Shown here: piece by piece, positions 41,704 to 52,800 of the stretch
Numbering within the stretch: the stretch's first letter is position 1
How the letters are laid out: the number at the start of each line of letters is the position of its first letter
DNA from: Paramacrobiotus metropolitanus
Lineage: Eukaryota > Tardigrada > Eutardigrada > Parachela > Macrobiotidae
Length of the DNA: 64,000 bases
NCBI RefSeq assembly: GCF_019649055.1
Contig: NW_026570333.1
Location: 1 to 64,000, forward strand
Direction: 5' to 3'
Translations under genes and position numbers: made by a program
Notes under the pieces: generated by a model
The model's input: the letters and a program-made list of their open reading frames with translations, nothing else
Database searches by the model: none
What the model was told of the DNA's origin: nothing

Positions 41704-42729
41704 GGGTGCCCCTATAGGCACCCCCTAAAACCCCTCTATATTATAGGCACCCCTTTTTGCACCCCGTTTATTATAGGCACCTTTTTTAGCTTAATTTGAT
41801 ATATAACAGATTCAGTGTTCTTAGGTGATAATGCAGCTTTATTCCGATAATAATTTAATTTTTTAAAATAGTTTTTCTCCACTGCGTCGAGTTACGTACA
41901 TCAGGCTTTCCAACCGGTATTAAAACAGAACGATTCGGCAAATCAGCCAGCGAATTACATAGATATCGCCTCTTCTACTGTGACCAGAAGGTCATCTTTC
42001 GCGTTAGAGAGCTCATTCATTATTAACTTCCTTCCAAACCGTTTTCACCTTGCGATTTTCTCAGCTTGCAAGACTTTTAAGCCGCGGCTTTTGTGAATAC
42101 GAAGTTCGCGGGCGATACCACAGAGATCGTTTCACCAGTGTCGGAAAAAGCCATCGGGCCGGACTTGTTGCAGTTGAACTTGTTGGATAAAAAAATCTTT
42201 TGAAATGGTGCTTGCGGCGGATGAACTACAGTATATAGTTAGTATATTTTGGCACTTTTTGAAAAACGTGCGGGTTCATTATCAGATTTTGTAATAAACT
42301 TTCTTATAATTTTTTACTGCACAACAGGGCGCAACATAAAAATGTCAGTTTAACTACTAAAGGTAGCTAAGACATTGCCCTTGGAAAAACAATTTTGGCC
42401 TAGAAAAGTATTCCAAGCGTTAACACGGAATTGATTTTCGAAATCTCTACTTTCCTTTTCACGAGAATTTCGAGTGCGTTGTCCGATCTGCAAGTCTGGT
42501 GCGAGCTGGGCACTGGTTTCGGCGGCTATGAGTGGACATGCGAGCTCCAGAACAGTTCATCTCGTTTTTCTCTCTAGTGCACACTTTCGTAAAATTTTTT
42601 CGTACTTAAGGGAAGGCTCCAGAGACTGAATGTCTCGGGTCATATAGTACTATCATACTATGTACGATATTAATCAAAAGTGGGTGCTTATAATAAACGG
42701 GGGTTTTAGGGGTGCTTATAACGGTTTCC
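41704..42729 (-). mobile_element. MULE-like DNA transposon remnant (copy 2)
   Basis: Same family as 2647-3830, opposite orientation. Inverted ends carry the TTATAGGCACCCC modules with ATTATAGGCACC spacing, and the outer end reads GGTTTCC or GGGTGCCCC. The 8-bp ttttttat flanks both ends, a plausible target duplication. Interior sequence near 41,880-42,010 is the reverse complement of 3486-3650 of copy 1, with many substitutions. No open transposase frame remains. Confidence 0.7.
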
Positions 42730-43585
42730 TTTTTTATTCTTTCTTGGGAATTTTTGTGATGAAATAGTGAGTCCTGCCATTTCTGGTTCAAACCAGATTG
42801 GCAGGGACAAGTTGTTCAGGGGAAGAACACTGCAGTGTACGAACTGCCCTCGGTTCTCGCAGCATCTTTTCGTTGGCCTTCTTAGGTTCTCATTGCTCCT
42901 TTTTCAACTTCATACCGCCCGTGACGTACTTCGGAACCCATTTTCGTCTGTCTAATGGAGTCGTCAGACTCCATTAGACTGTAATAAGAATATATATAAC
43001 AAAACGAAGCCTACTTGAGCGTTATGCCCGGCTGTTCTGCTGAGTCGCGAAATCGTGATCGACTTGTAAGTGTTCGTTGTATGCTTACAACGATAATAAT
43101 TGTAATCCTGTTTTGGTGCGACAACATAGTGTTGTTTGCCGAATATTGAAGGACTGTCTGCCTTTCTGTGAGAGGGGCTTACATATTCTAAATTTTCTTG
43201 GTAACCCAGGGACTCACAGTTAGTGAAGTTACAGTTACTTGCTTCGGAACTGCTGACAGTACATGGCTGACGCAGGATCATGCTGCGGAAACTCATCATA
43301 ACAACTTGAAAAGTTGTGTAGTTGCAGTTCCATCGGTGGTGGAAGCGGTATTTTCAGAGAAGCAAAAATACTGGAAATCCTAAAGCGCCGCTTCTTCCAC
43401 AGATCAGAAAGGCCGCAACGTAGGTAGTCGCGGTATATTTTTCATATATAAACCTGCGCGGGCGGGCAGAAATTTTCATATCAACGCTTGGAATGTTCGT
43501 AAATTATTGTGAGTTTGTGGATTGAAATCGATGGATTGGTAACTCATATATCTTGTCGAATGACCTTTACGCTATTGGACTTACC
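42730..43585. other. Intergenic region upstream of the cystine-knot gene
   Basis: No gene is supported. A perfect short palindrome (aatggagtcgtcagactccatt) lies at about 42,955-42,977. A TATA-like catatataaacc near 43,445 precedes the next gene's ATG by about 140 bases and may be its promoter. Confidence 0.4.
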
Positions 43586-44307
43586 ATGCATTTCGTAACA
43601 TACATTTTTGCTGCGTTCTTCTGTGGCATTTATGTACATAATTTTGTTGCGGTACGTAGTCTGTTGTAATGTTACAGTGTTACAGCACAAACTGGTCGTT
43701 ATATTATCCCAAATGTGTACATCAAATGTTCTTATTGCAGTTCCTGAAACTATGCGATAGTTTGAGTTTAAGTAGTTGCTAAAATGTTGGTCAAATTATA
43801 GTTTGGCAAACAACTGATTATCGTGTTATTTTGATTTAGGCGGACAACATTCGTTGCCGCAGTTTAAACGACAAATGTGCGACTTTCTATGCGATTAATG
43901 CATGCTGTTCCGGCTTAATCTGCAACCTAACGGACGGTAAATGGGGGGTTTGCAATTATCCAAGCGAAATCTCCACGACTACTCCAATATCTTTGTGGCT
44001 CACCACAAAGAATTCGCCTCCGACGCCTTCCATCAAGGATAAGCTGCCAGCGGCCCAACAATCAGCCCCTAAGATGTCATCATCCAGGCATACTTTTGAC
44101 GATAAGAAGACCACTCATTCATCTACCGCAGCCAAGCCTCTGGTCGCGCAACCTGTTGATGGAAGCAATGCGTCTGCCTCCTTGAATACGATCCACGAGT
44201 TTTGCCGGTTATCGGGTACAAACGCCGAGACTTGCCCATCCTGGACGATGCGAGACGGGAAGTTTGATGCTGGAGGTAGGCAGGATGATAGATTACAGAT
44301 GATGTGA
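43586..44307 (+). CDS. Secreted protein with cystine-knot cysteine pattern
   Basis: Exon 1 (43586-43651) encodes a signal peptide (MHFVTYIFAAFFCGIYVHNF). Exon 2 (43840-44307) joins in phase 0 after an acceptor tttgatttag and the total is 177 residues. The mature protein starts with six cysteines spaced C-x6-C-x8-CC-x4-C-x10-C (CRSLNDKC, ACCSGLIC, then C after GKWGV), the inhibitor cystine knot arrangement of secreted knottins. These include ion-channel blockers, protease inhibitors and antimicrobial peptides across arthropods and relatives. A long Ser, Thr and Lys-rich tail follows, with two further Cys. A donor-like GAG-gtaggc at 44,275 means the C-terminal ten residues may be intronic. The LTR of the large Ty3/Gypsy-type element begins about 30 bp after the stop. 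Confidence 0.6.
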
Positions 44308-44338
44308 TACTAATGGATAAATTACCGTATATTCAAGC

Positions 44339-44738
44339 CTGTCTCAGAAACGGGTAAGCACTTGTGAGGCGATGGCTCCCCTGCGTCCACCTTAGTGACG
44401 CTACTGGAGTTGGGGGAGTGCTTCGTTGCACTACGCACTGGGGATTCCCCATGGAATTGCCGTCTGTGGCGTGGCTCTCTTCTGATTGGCTGACGGCTGC
44501 TGTTCACTGTGTTCACTATGCGCCGTGCAGTTTATATGTGAGAATTCTGGTAGACGTTAGCTCACCGAGCATTGAACGTCAGTGTGTTGGTTTTCACGAT
44601 AGAGAACGTTAATAAAGTGTACTACGTAGACTGGATATCGTGCGTTGTGCATTTCTTCCTTTAAACGTCACGTATTACACTCCACGGAGTCCTGTCAGTC
44701 TGGGCTACCGTCCTGGACTCTTTCACAGTCCACGGTGA
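44339..44738 (+). repeat. Probable 5' LTR of the large element
   Basis: It starts near TGTCTCAGAAACGGG. It contains an inverted CCAAT box (tgattggctgacgg), a TATA-like gtttatatgtg near 44,528 and AATAAA near 44,612, the expected U3-R order. It ends directly before the primer binding site. Boundaries are approximate because no second copy is available for comparison. Confidence 0.55.
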
Positions 44739-44740
44739 TA

Positions 44741-44752
44741 TGGTAGCAGAGC
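44741..44752 (+). promoter_or_regulatory. Primer binding site for initiator Met tRNA
   Basis: TGGTAGCAGAGC is complementary over its first 11 bases to the 3' end of animal initiator methionine tRNA (whose complement begins TGGTAGCAGAGG). This is where minus-strand DNA synthesis would begin. Confidence 0.7.
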
Positions 44753-44759
44753 CGTGAAC

Positions 44760-46049
44760 AGACGGTTTCTGAGTTCTATCTGTTTGGCGAACGGCCACAT
44801 CTTACTTGTTTGGCGAACGGCCATATGGATCTGGATCATCTTGATCTCATTGATCTCATTTCACCAGTAAGGCACTGGTTTTCCTCATCTGAAGCAAGGC
44901 GCACTCATCGGATTATCAACTCTAAAGGCAGCACTGACTAGAGAGTCTCCTGTAGGAGAACTCGTCGTGCACATCGATTCAGACGGCAGAAGGCTGCGGT
45001 GCAAGACCTCTCCTGTCGGAGAACTTGTACTGTTTCCTCTGCTAGGCAGCGAGCACCTCTTGTTGGGGTCAAGGCTGTCGGGCACAAGAGCCGAGAAGCC
45101 ACGAGTTGGCAGCACCGAAGGAGGTGCCAAGAGATCAGTTTACGCGCTTCATCAAATTGGTTGTAGAGCGACCTGCTGGTAGGCCTGACAAGCCCAGCAG
45201 AAGGCAGACTAGGTCGGACAGGAAGGCGCCAAAACCGTGCGGAATACGGCTGCGCGGGATCGGAGTTTGGAGAAGATCATCTGGATCATCTCCATCATCT
45301 GGATCATCTTTTTGCGGGATCGGAACGGTAGACAGGTAAAAACCGTTATTAATTATTGGATTGGTTCAGGCGTAAAAAGCGCAATTTTCATTGGTCCGTA
45401 TTGGGCTGAGCTAGACGTGTGATTGGTCAGTTAAACGGGTTCTGATTGGTCAAAATTTTTAACGGTAAAATCGATCTAAAACGATCTCCTACCGATCTCC
45501 CAGCAGTGAAAACGATCTTTTTTCATTGGAAATGATCTAAATTCAACTAAAGGAAGTTGATTTTAATTGAATTGAAGTGACCAAAAAAGTGACCATCTCG
45601 GAGATCGATCATCTCGAGATCGTCAGTGATCTTGACTTCAGATCAGATCGATCTAAAACGATCTCATAACGATCTCTCACCAGCTAAAACGATCTCTTCT
45701 CATCGTAAACGATCTAATTTCAATCAAAGGAAGCTGATTTCAATCGAATTGAGTTGACCAAAAAGTGACCATCTCGGAGATCGATCATCTCGAGATCATC
45801 AGTGACCCTTGAGATCAGATCAGATCAGATAGTGACCTTTACAACTGAGCTGAGATCATCCATTTCAATCGAATACGAACTCTAAACGATCTTTCTAGCA
45901 GTTTTATCGATACTAACAGCTGGAGGAGATCATTTTTGAGGCAAACCTCTCGATCTTTTTGTCAAAAAGTGACCTTTAAAATCGAACTCGATCGAAGTAG
46001 ATCAGCTAAAAAGCGATCTCAGGGACTTAAAACGATCTCAAAATAACGT
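44760..46049 (+). promoter_or_regulatory. Leader of the large element, GATC-rich with a tandem duplication
   Basis: A 1.3-kb leader. Near 44,785-44,825 TGTTTGGCGAACGGCCA is repeated; near 45,275-45,312 GATCATCTGGATCATC-type repeats occur. From about 45,470 to 45,830 a segment of about 180 bp occurs twice in tandem, each with TGACCATCTCGGAGATCGAT. GATC occurs roughly 35 times in the 580 bp before the first frame by hand count (about 2 expected). A packaging or regulatory role is possible. Confidence 0.6.
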
Positions 46050-48107
46050 GTGTGTGAGCAAAACCAACAGGTGCGTCACAGTTATCCGATCACAATGGAC
46101 AAAGAAGCTATTGAACCGACATCAAACAGCAGTCAGGGGAGCCGTAGCTCTCACGGGTCACAGCAAGGCGCACATAACCCGTACAAGAAAGACTTGTACC
46201 CGTACTCGCGTCCAGTTGGACATGATCGAAACACTCGAGCACCGAAAGTCCCCGTGAAGAAAGATTCACGTGGGTCGGAAGCGACATATCAGAAGGCAGT
46301 CGAAGCAGTGTCAGCTCAGGAGAGCTCCAGTGATGATCTGAAACGATCTCCCGCGCCTACGGCGGGAAGTAGTGAGGTGAACCAGCAGGTCACCAAAGAA
46401 GGAACGAGCTCGGAACGAGCTACAGAGATGGATCCGACGTCGCAAAAGGATGTAACCGCCCAGGATAAGAAGGAAAACCTGGATAAAACCGATCTCAGCG
46501 AACAGCTAAAGATCACATCCGACGATCTCAACGAGCTCAATCTCGATGACCTCACACTTGGAGACGAAACAACAACCGAGGATATCTTCGAGAGTCCAAT
46601 GGCATCTGATGAGATGATGTCTAATCGCGGAAATGAAGAATCGTACTTCACTGAGGATGAGATGACATTGAATATGTCATTCAAAACCGCGATGAAGGAA
46701 GCTGATCGAGCTCAGGGATTGACACCTTTTGAGGACATCCCCGAGAGTCTGATCGAAAGGAATCAGACAGGGAAGATCGTCAACGTACGATCTCCATCTC
46801 CCAACAGCCCCACTTCAAGCCTGAAACGACGAGTCAGAGAACTTGAGATTTCGTTGGAAGAAAAAGAAGCTCAGGTTATCAAGAAGAAACAGGAATATCA
46901 AAATAAATTGGGATCATTACAAACGCGCATATACGAGCTGGAACAACAGCAAGGCATATTGGAAAGTACGGCAGATGAGTGGAAAGTTCGATATGAACGT
47001 CAAAAACAGATCGCTGAAGAATCAGCAAAGATCGCGGATGACAGAGAGATGGAAGGCTATATGGCAGTAAGCGATCTCAACGAGAGTCTGTCAGAGGAAT
47101 CCGCTGAACGATCACGTCACATAGCCGAACTCACAGATCGGTGTGATGAATTGCGCAAAAAGACAGATGAAGCTGAGGAAAAACGAAGTGAATATGCGAC
47201 CAAACTGGCTGAAGCGACCAAACGGTTATCGACGGTGAATAAGGACATGTTCAAACTCAGGAACGATTTGAAGGTAAGAGACAAGAGCATTGAAACGCTT
47301 CAAAAGGAATCGGAAGATCATCAGAAACGAGCGGATGATGCTCTCAAAGTGGCACAAGACCTGAGAGAGCTCCTAGCTACTGAAGGAGAACGACTTAAAA
47401 ACGAGATCAGGCAGGTCACTGAGGAGAACGCGCAGCTCAAAGAAGCTGGTCAGAAGGCGGCCGAATGGGGCCAAAGATGGGAAGATGAAGCACGACGACT
47501 AGACACGAAGGCGACAAAAGTCGAAGTAGAGAGAAAAGAACATCAGAAAAAGATCCGTGAGCTGACAGATGAGAACATAAAGCTCAACACGGAGCTGGTC
47601 GATATGACGCAGACGGTGATGACTCACCAAGATGAAGTCACCCAATCGAGAACTCAACTGAAATCGGCAGCTGATGCGTATGCTCAACTGGAACAGCAAA
47701 TGAATCAGCTAATTGACCAGATTAAAGCGAGAGAGACGGACGAAAAGGAGTTAAACGCGGAGACGATTCAGCGGCAGAATTACGCCCATATGCTCAAGCA
47801 GGAGCGAGATCAGCTGCAAACGGAAAACGAGCAGCTTAACATCAGAATTAAACGTCTCGAAGATGAGAACAAGGGCCTAAAAGTGACAAATAAACATAGG
47901 GAAGAGCTAATTCTGCAAGCAGGAAGTGCAAGAGAGATGCTGCCGACACACCCCCGCCCAGTTATAGTAAGGCACAAGAAGCGGGCGGGAGCTTCCACTT
48001 TGAGATGCCGCTACGAACGGGTGGCGGCACAGGAGGCTTCAAAGCGGAAAAGGATGGGGAAACTTCGGATAATAGGAATCCGTCGGGTAGTCGCCAACCT
48101 CATATGA
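46050..48107 (+). CDS. Long coiled-coil frame at the Gag position
   Basis: A 685-codon frame, with the first ATG context at about 46,094. Residues 1-260 are Ser, Thr and Glu-rich and disordered. Residues about 260-640 are a nearly continuous coiled coil, dense in Glu, Lys, Gln and Leu heptads (SLKRRVRELEISLEEKEAQV, HMLKQERDQLQTENEQL). It precedes the capsid-like Gag frame and overlaps its start. An extended N-terminal coiled coil occurs in some Gag families (for example foamy viruses), but this length is unusual. It could drive multimerisation. No cellular homologue is recognised beyond generic coiled-coil similarity. Confidence 0.65.
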   Translation: MCEQNQQVRHSYPITMDKEAIEPTSNSSQGSRSSHGSQQGAHNPYKKDLYPYSRPVGHDRNTRAPKVPVKKDSRGSEATYQKAVEAVSAQESSSDDLKRSPAPTAGSSEVNQQVTKEGTSSERATEMDPTSQKDVTAQDKKENLDKTDLSEQLKITSDDLNELNLDDLTLGDETTTEDIFESPMASDEMMSNRGNEESYFTEDEMTLNMSFKTAMKEADRAQGLTPFEDIPESLIERNQTGKIVNVRSPSPNSPTSSLKRRVRELEISLEEKEAQVIKKKQEYQNKLGSLQTRIYELEQQQGILESTADEWKVRYERQKQIAEESAKIADDREMEGYMAVSDLNESLSEESAERSRHIAELTDRCDELRKKTDEAEEKRSEYATKLAEATKRLSTVNKDMFKLRNDLKVRDKSIETLQKESEDHQKRADDALKVAQDLRELLATEGERLKNEIRQVTEENAQLKEAGQKAAEWGQRWEDEARRLDTKATKVEVERKEHQKKIRELTDENIKLNTELVDMTQTVMTHQDEVTQSRTQLKSAADAYAQLEQQMNQLIDQIKARETDEKELNAETIQRQNYAHMLKQERDQLQTENEQLNIRIKRLEDENKGLKVTNKHREELILQAGSAREMLPTHPRPVIVRHKKRAGASTLRCRYERVAAQEASKRKRMGKLRIIGIRRVVANLI

Positions 48108-48622
48108 GCTCAGATGACCCCTCACAGTTTCAACAGCCCATTGAAACGGCAGTTAAAGATGCAGTTAACCAAGATGCACGATCACCCCGACACGAACATG
48201 ACGGCAGATACTTCGGGGATTATCGAAATGATCGAAATGACAGAAACGAACGATATCAACGAAATGATCGAAATGAAGATCGAGGGCAACGGGAATTTAA
48301 CAGGTCCATCATAAATATGGGCCGCAAAACTGACCTCGCGACTTTCGACGGTAACCGCGATGCGGTAAGCGGATGGATCAGATTGGTGAAAGAAACACAA
48401 CGGACATACGATATGACCGACGACCAGATACTGATCGACATCGCCAGCGCTGTCAGAGGACCAGCTAAGATCTGGTTCGATGGTGAACGAGACATCGAAG
48501 AAGCTGAAGAAGAGGTCTACACGGTCACGGAATGGTTAAATAAGTTCAGAGATGAATTTGGAGATCGAAACGAAGAAGTCCTCGGCTTACGCGAAGCCAT
48601 GGCCAGGAAATTTAGACCTTGA
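48005..48622 (+). CDS. gag: Gag capsid-like frame of the large element
   Basis: Residues about 60-95 are an Asn, Asp and Arg-rich repeat (NDRNDRNERYQRNDRNEDRG). A capsid-like helical region follows: LATFDGNRDAVSGWIRLVKE, then AVRGPAKIWFDGE and VTEWLNKFRDEFGD, the pattern of retrotransposon Gag domains. Gag would form the particle. It overlaps the end of the coiled-coil frame. Further capsid sense continues beyond its end. Confidence 0.7.
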   Translation: MPLRTGGGTGGFKAEKDGETSDNRNPSGSRQPHMSSDDPSQFQQPIETAVKDAVNQDARSPRHEHDGRYFGDYRNDRNDRNERYQRNDRNEDRGQREFNRSIINMGRKTDLATFDGNRDAVSGWIRLVKETQRTYDMTDDQILIDIASAVRGPAKIWFDGERDIEEAEEEVYTVTEWLNKFRDEFGDRNEEVLGLREAMARKFRP

Positions 48623-48801
48623 AAAGAGACGCTTGAGCAATTTTACCAAGCGATCATGAAATTCAAGGCTAAGAAAGCCATCACCGAATTACAAGCAGTT
48701 GCATTCCTTATCGATGGATGCAGAGTCGATAACGATCTCTATAAGGCGCTGAAAACGAAGGGGTTCAGAACGCCAACAGAGATCAAGGACTTCTTCCGAT
48801 C

Positions 48802-49740
48802 TTGGGCAGCGGCGAAGACAAGTACAAAGTAACCGAAAACCAACGTAATCAACCGGATTACGTGACCATCCGCTCGGGACAGGTCGAGATGGCACAGAGG
48901 CAATATGCAGCCACACCGTCTCCAGTGGACTATCAGACGAGATCGCCATCCCCAACTCGCAAGGAGATGACTTTTATCGACAGTCAAACCGGACAACCGA
49001 TCTCGTATGCCATGGTCGCCGCGATACAAGCGCAGGCGCAGGCAAGGCCAATGGCCCCGGCAAATGTTATGCCGAGTCCCCTGAAGGGAGGGGTGCCCCA
49101 ACAACAAGGAAGGTCCAACTATGGAAATGGAAACGGAAATTGGAATGGTGGCCAACGAAATGGCAACTTTAACCGAAACCAGGGGCAGGGCAACTATCAG
49201 CCCAATAACCGACAAGGGAACTACCAACAGAACCGAGGCAACTATCAGCCACAACAGGGTTCCCGTACAGAATGAAAATTCGGTCAACTTGACGGATGGA
49301 TCGCCCAGGGCGTGCAGCTGTGCCAGAATTGTGTATTTGGCAACCACGACGCACAGAACTGCATGTTCGCTGGTATGCCACCAAACCGGAACCCGAACTT
49401 GTTCGCCACCAGAGAATGGGAACGGCTGCGAGCCCAAGGTGGCTGGCGACAAGCAGTAGCGAACGGCTACGACCTGGTTGCGAGATGGGCTGCGTTCAAG
49501 TAGGGGAACGGTGGCGGCGGCCAAGGGAATGGAAATAACGGTGGTGGCCAAAATGGTGGCTATAACGGCGGCGGAAGATGTCGTTTCCGCGGGCGAGGTC
49601 GCGGCAATGGACGCGGCGGATACGGCAACCGGAACGGCGGCGGCAACGGACGCGCCGATAATAACGACGGTGGCGGCGCGAACGGCGCTGACCAGAGGAA
49701 CGAACAAGTCCAGCAACAGCAGGCGCTGGATCAGGGAAAC
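48802..49740 (+). CDS. Nucleocapsid region: zinc knuckle and Gly/Asn/Arg-rich tail
   Basis: This stretch carries low-complexity RNA-binding sequence (GNWNGGQRNGNFNRNQGQGN) and a zinc knuckle of the CCHC type, CQNCVFGNHDAQNC, spaced C-x2-C-x4-H-x4-C, at about 49,319-49,360. It continues in Gly, Asn and Arg-rich repeats to about 49,700. It is the expected nucleocapsid part of Gag, encoded in open stretches and listed as a region. Confidence 0.6.
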
Positions 49741-49832
49741 GGCCAAGATCAGTAGGTGCCGGTGAGCCTACTGATCCTCCGCAACCGAAACCACCGGATA
49801 AAGGAGGAACGCAGAATCGGATTGCGAAAGAG

Positions 49833-52800
49833 ATGGCTAATAAGATGCCATCATCAGTGGGCAAAGTACCACAGCCACAGAATCGGACTGTAGGCGACAC
49901 GGCTAATAAGATGCCGTCACATCAGCTGAAGGAGATGGTTCATAGGATGCCATCACAAGTGGACAAAAGGCCACTTCCGCAGAATGGTACTGCGAAGTCA
50001 CCACAGAATGGTACTGTGAGTGAGATGGCTCAAAAGATGCCATCACAGGTGAAGAAAGGACCACCTGCGCAGAATGGAACTGCGAAACCACAGCAGAATG
50101 GTACTGCTGATGATCAGTTGATAAATAAAGGAAAATGTAGTGCCGAAAAGCTAAAAGAACGGCGCGCTCAACGTAACGAGATCATTCGAAAGGCGAACTT
50201 GAAGAAGAAACTGGAAGAAAAAGAGACGAATGATCAGCACTCCAGATTCCGAGAGTTTCTACGTAATCAAAACGCAGAGAAGGAGATGAAAACGAAATTT
50301 GGGAATTGTCCGGAAGATGAAGATGATACGGTACTAAAACAAAAGTGGTTAGAACAGAACGCCACGGTGGGCAGCAAAGCTGAAAAACCACTTCCTATAA
50401 GGAAAGCACCAGTGAGAGATCAGGGAGCAAGTGCAGTCGCTAAAACTAACGACAAAAAGATCGTTGGAAAAGGTCAGGAAAAGGAACTGACGCTGCGAAA
50501 AGTGCAGCTTGAAGAGAGCGAACGGGCACAACAAATCTCAGATGAGTCATTGGATGATGCAGTTACGCTACAGCGGAAGCAAATCTGGGGAAACCTCGTC
50601 CCAATGTTCAACGAGATGGACTATAAGAAGACACTCGTTGACCAAAACCGAAATGCTCCTCCAGCTGATAAACCGCCGAATTATGGAGAAAAAGTTCCGT
50701 TACAAAAGTTGCCAAGTGGCGGATTCGCTATTAAACCGACTGAAAGGTCACGAGATTTCACCGAAGCACTGCAAAAAGGTCCCAATGACAAGTCACCAGT
50801 TCGAACAGATGGGATGTCCTCGCAGATTGATCCAACGAAAACGAACAATGAAGTATCTGCGAAGGTGATCGATTGGATGACCCAAAACGGATATGAGATG
50901 GTAACATATGAGGGATCACCAGATCAGCTGAAGGACAGCGAAGAAGATGAGATGAAACGAGCTGATCAGATCACAGATGAGATCATTGAGCATCGGCGCG
51001 ATAAATCAAATGATGTCACATTGCATCAGACCATCTCTGAGGTGATCAAAGATCACTCAGAAGTTGCGAAGGAGCAACTAAACGAAGTTGAAAAGATCGT
51101 CAAAGATGATAAAGCTGCAAAGGAAAAGGGGTGTGAGATGGGAAAAAGCTCAAAAGATGGAAAGAAGAGACAATTTTATGATATCCGAACTGATGTCCCA
51201 CACAGGATCGATCATCTGAGTTCGATACTGAAGAGGAATAGCACCTTAGCGAACGGGCAGGTGTCCTCTTCAGCAGTTGATATGGATCCGGGACCTGTAT
51301 CGCTTATCCCAGTTAAATGTACCGTTCGTACGCTCAAAGTACAAAATGGATCGAAGCATAATTTGCCGAAAAGGATCGAAGCGTACACACATGAGGTGAA
51401 AATCGGCGACATAAAGGTCTTGGCGATGTTAGATACCGGTGCGGAAACATCACTGATCAGCCGACCGTTTTGCGAAAAGAACGGACTTCATGTCTTACCG
51501 CTGCCACCAGATCGATTGGTGCGAATTAACGGAATCAGCGGGACATCAGGCTTCAACGTAACGCATTATTGTGTAGCACCAGTGACATTGCGGAAACGGA
51601 CCAGTCAACACTCCTTCTACGTACGACCGAAAACAGATGACGTACAAGTTCTATTGGGACATGATTTTCTGGCGACAAAGTTCGTCTTGATCGATAATCA
51701 TGGAGAGGAGGAAGTTGAAGATGAGCCGAAATCAGCTGTTAAAGTTCAAGCCGGAAAGGTCACCGGACTTGTAAAAACAGCTAAAACGGATCAAAAGGTT
51801 ATCCCAGTACCAGAGGCACTGGGAAAGCAGACGATGAACCAACGAAGGGGAGGTTCACCTGCTCAGCTGTTGACAATCGAAAAGATGGCAGCCATCCAAA
51901 AGGAGATCTCCACCCGACTGGGGAGATCATCAGTGAAACCGAAAGAACGGGCAAATGTCGTTATCCCAGTATCAGAGGCACTGGGAACGAAAGATGAAAC
52001 CCCGTTAACGATGGAGCAGATCGCTGGCATACAACAGGAAGCAGCTACTGAAGCGAAACGAGCTCTTGTACCTGGCATGGAGTTAGCAAAGTCTATCCCA
52101 GTACCAGAGGCACTGGGAATAAAAGCTGCCAAAGTCTGGAACGATAAGAAATTCGAAAAAGAATTAGACGCACCGAAAAAGGTGACGGAAGATGAACAGG
52201 TACTCCTAAGTGAGATACGAGATGGAGCAGTCAAACAGTTGAGAGATCAACAACAATCGGAGATCATCGAAATCTCATCTGACAAGGATAAAGGGACACC
52301 GGATCACGGTTTTTGGAATACGGAAACCGACGACAGCAACAACCCGTTCGCTTGCCTCGATAAAATGACACTGGAAGAACGTATTAGCAGTTGTCATCAC
52401 GGTTACAACGAGAACCCGTGTCGAGTGCAACCTCAAGGGAGATGTGAGGAATGTCGTCGAGACGCTTGTCGAAATGATCTCAGAGATTGGCCAGGCTGCA
52501 ATGCGGCAATCGAAGAGACGAAAAACCATGTCCAGAAGGAAGTGAAAAGTATTAGTAGAACAAACTCAATGTGGAATCAGCACATCGAACGCTACCATTG
52601 GCAGCGATATAAGGAATGGCTATCCTGCGTTCGGAACTTCATCATAACAAGGGGGAGATCATTACTTCATTGGGATAACAGCGTCGACAGCTTGATTGCG
52701 AACTTAGGGAGATCGGACCCGAACGTCAAGCAACTCCGATCGAAACTCGATCGAGAAATAAATGAAGTATTTGATGAAGGAATCATGTGGGAAAATGCAA

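Noticed and set aside
45460-46040. GATC arrays as bacterial Dam or SeqA-type sites or bacterial contamination
   Set aside because: The locus belongs to a Ty3/Gypsy element with eukaryotic LTR features and a tRNA primer site, among spliced animal genes.
48739-49746. 335-codon minus-strand frame in the large element
   Set aside because: Opposes the Gly, Asn and Arg-rich nucleocapsid region; its Ala and Val-rich sequence follows from complementing GC-rich repeats.
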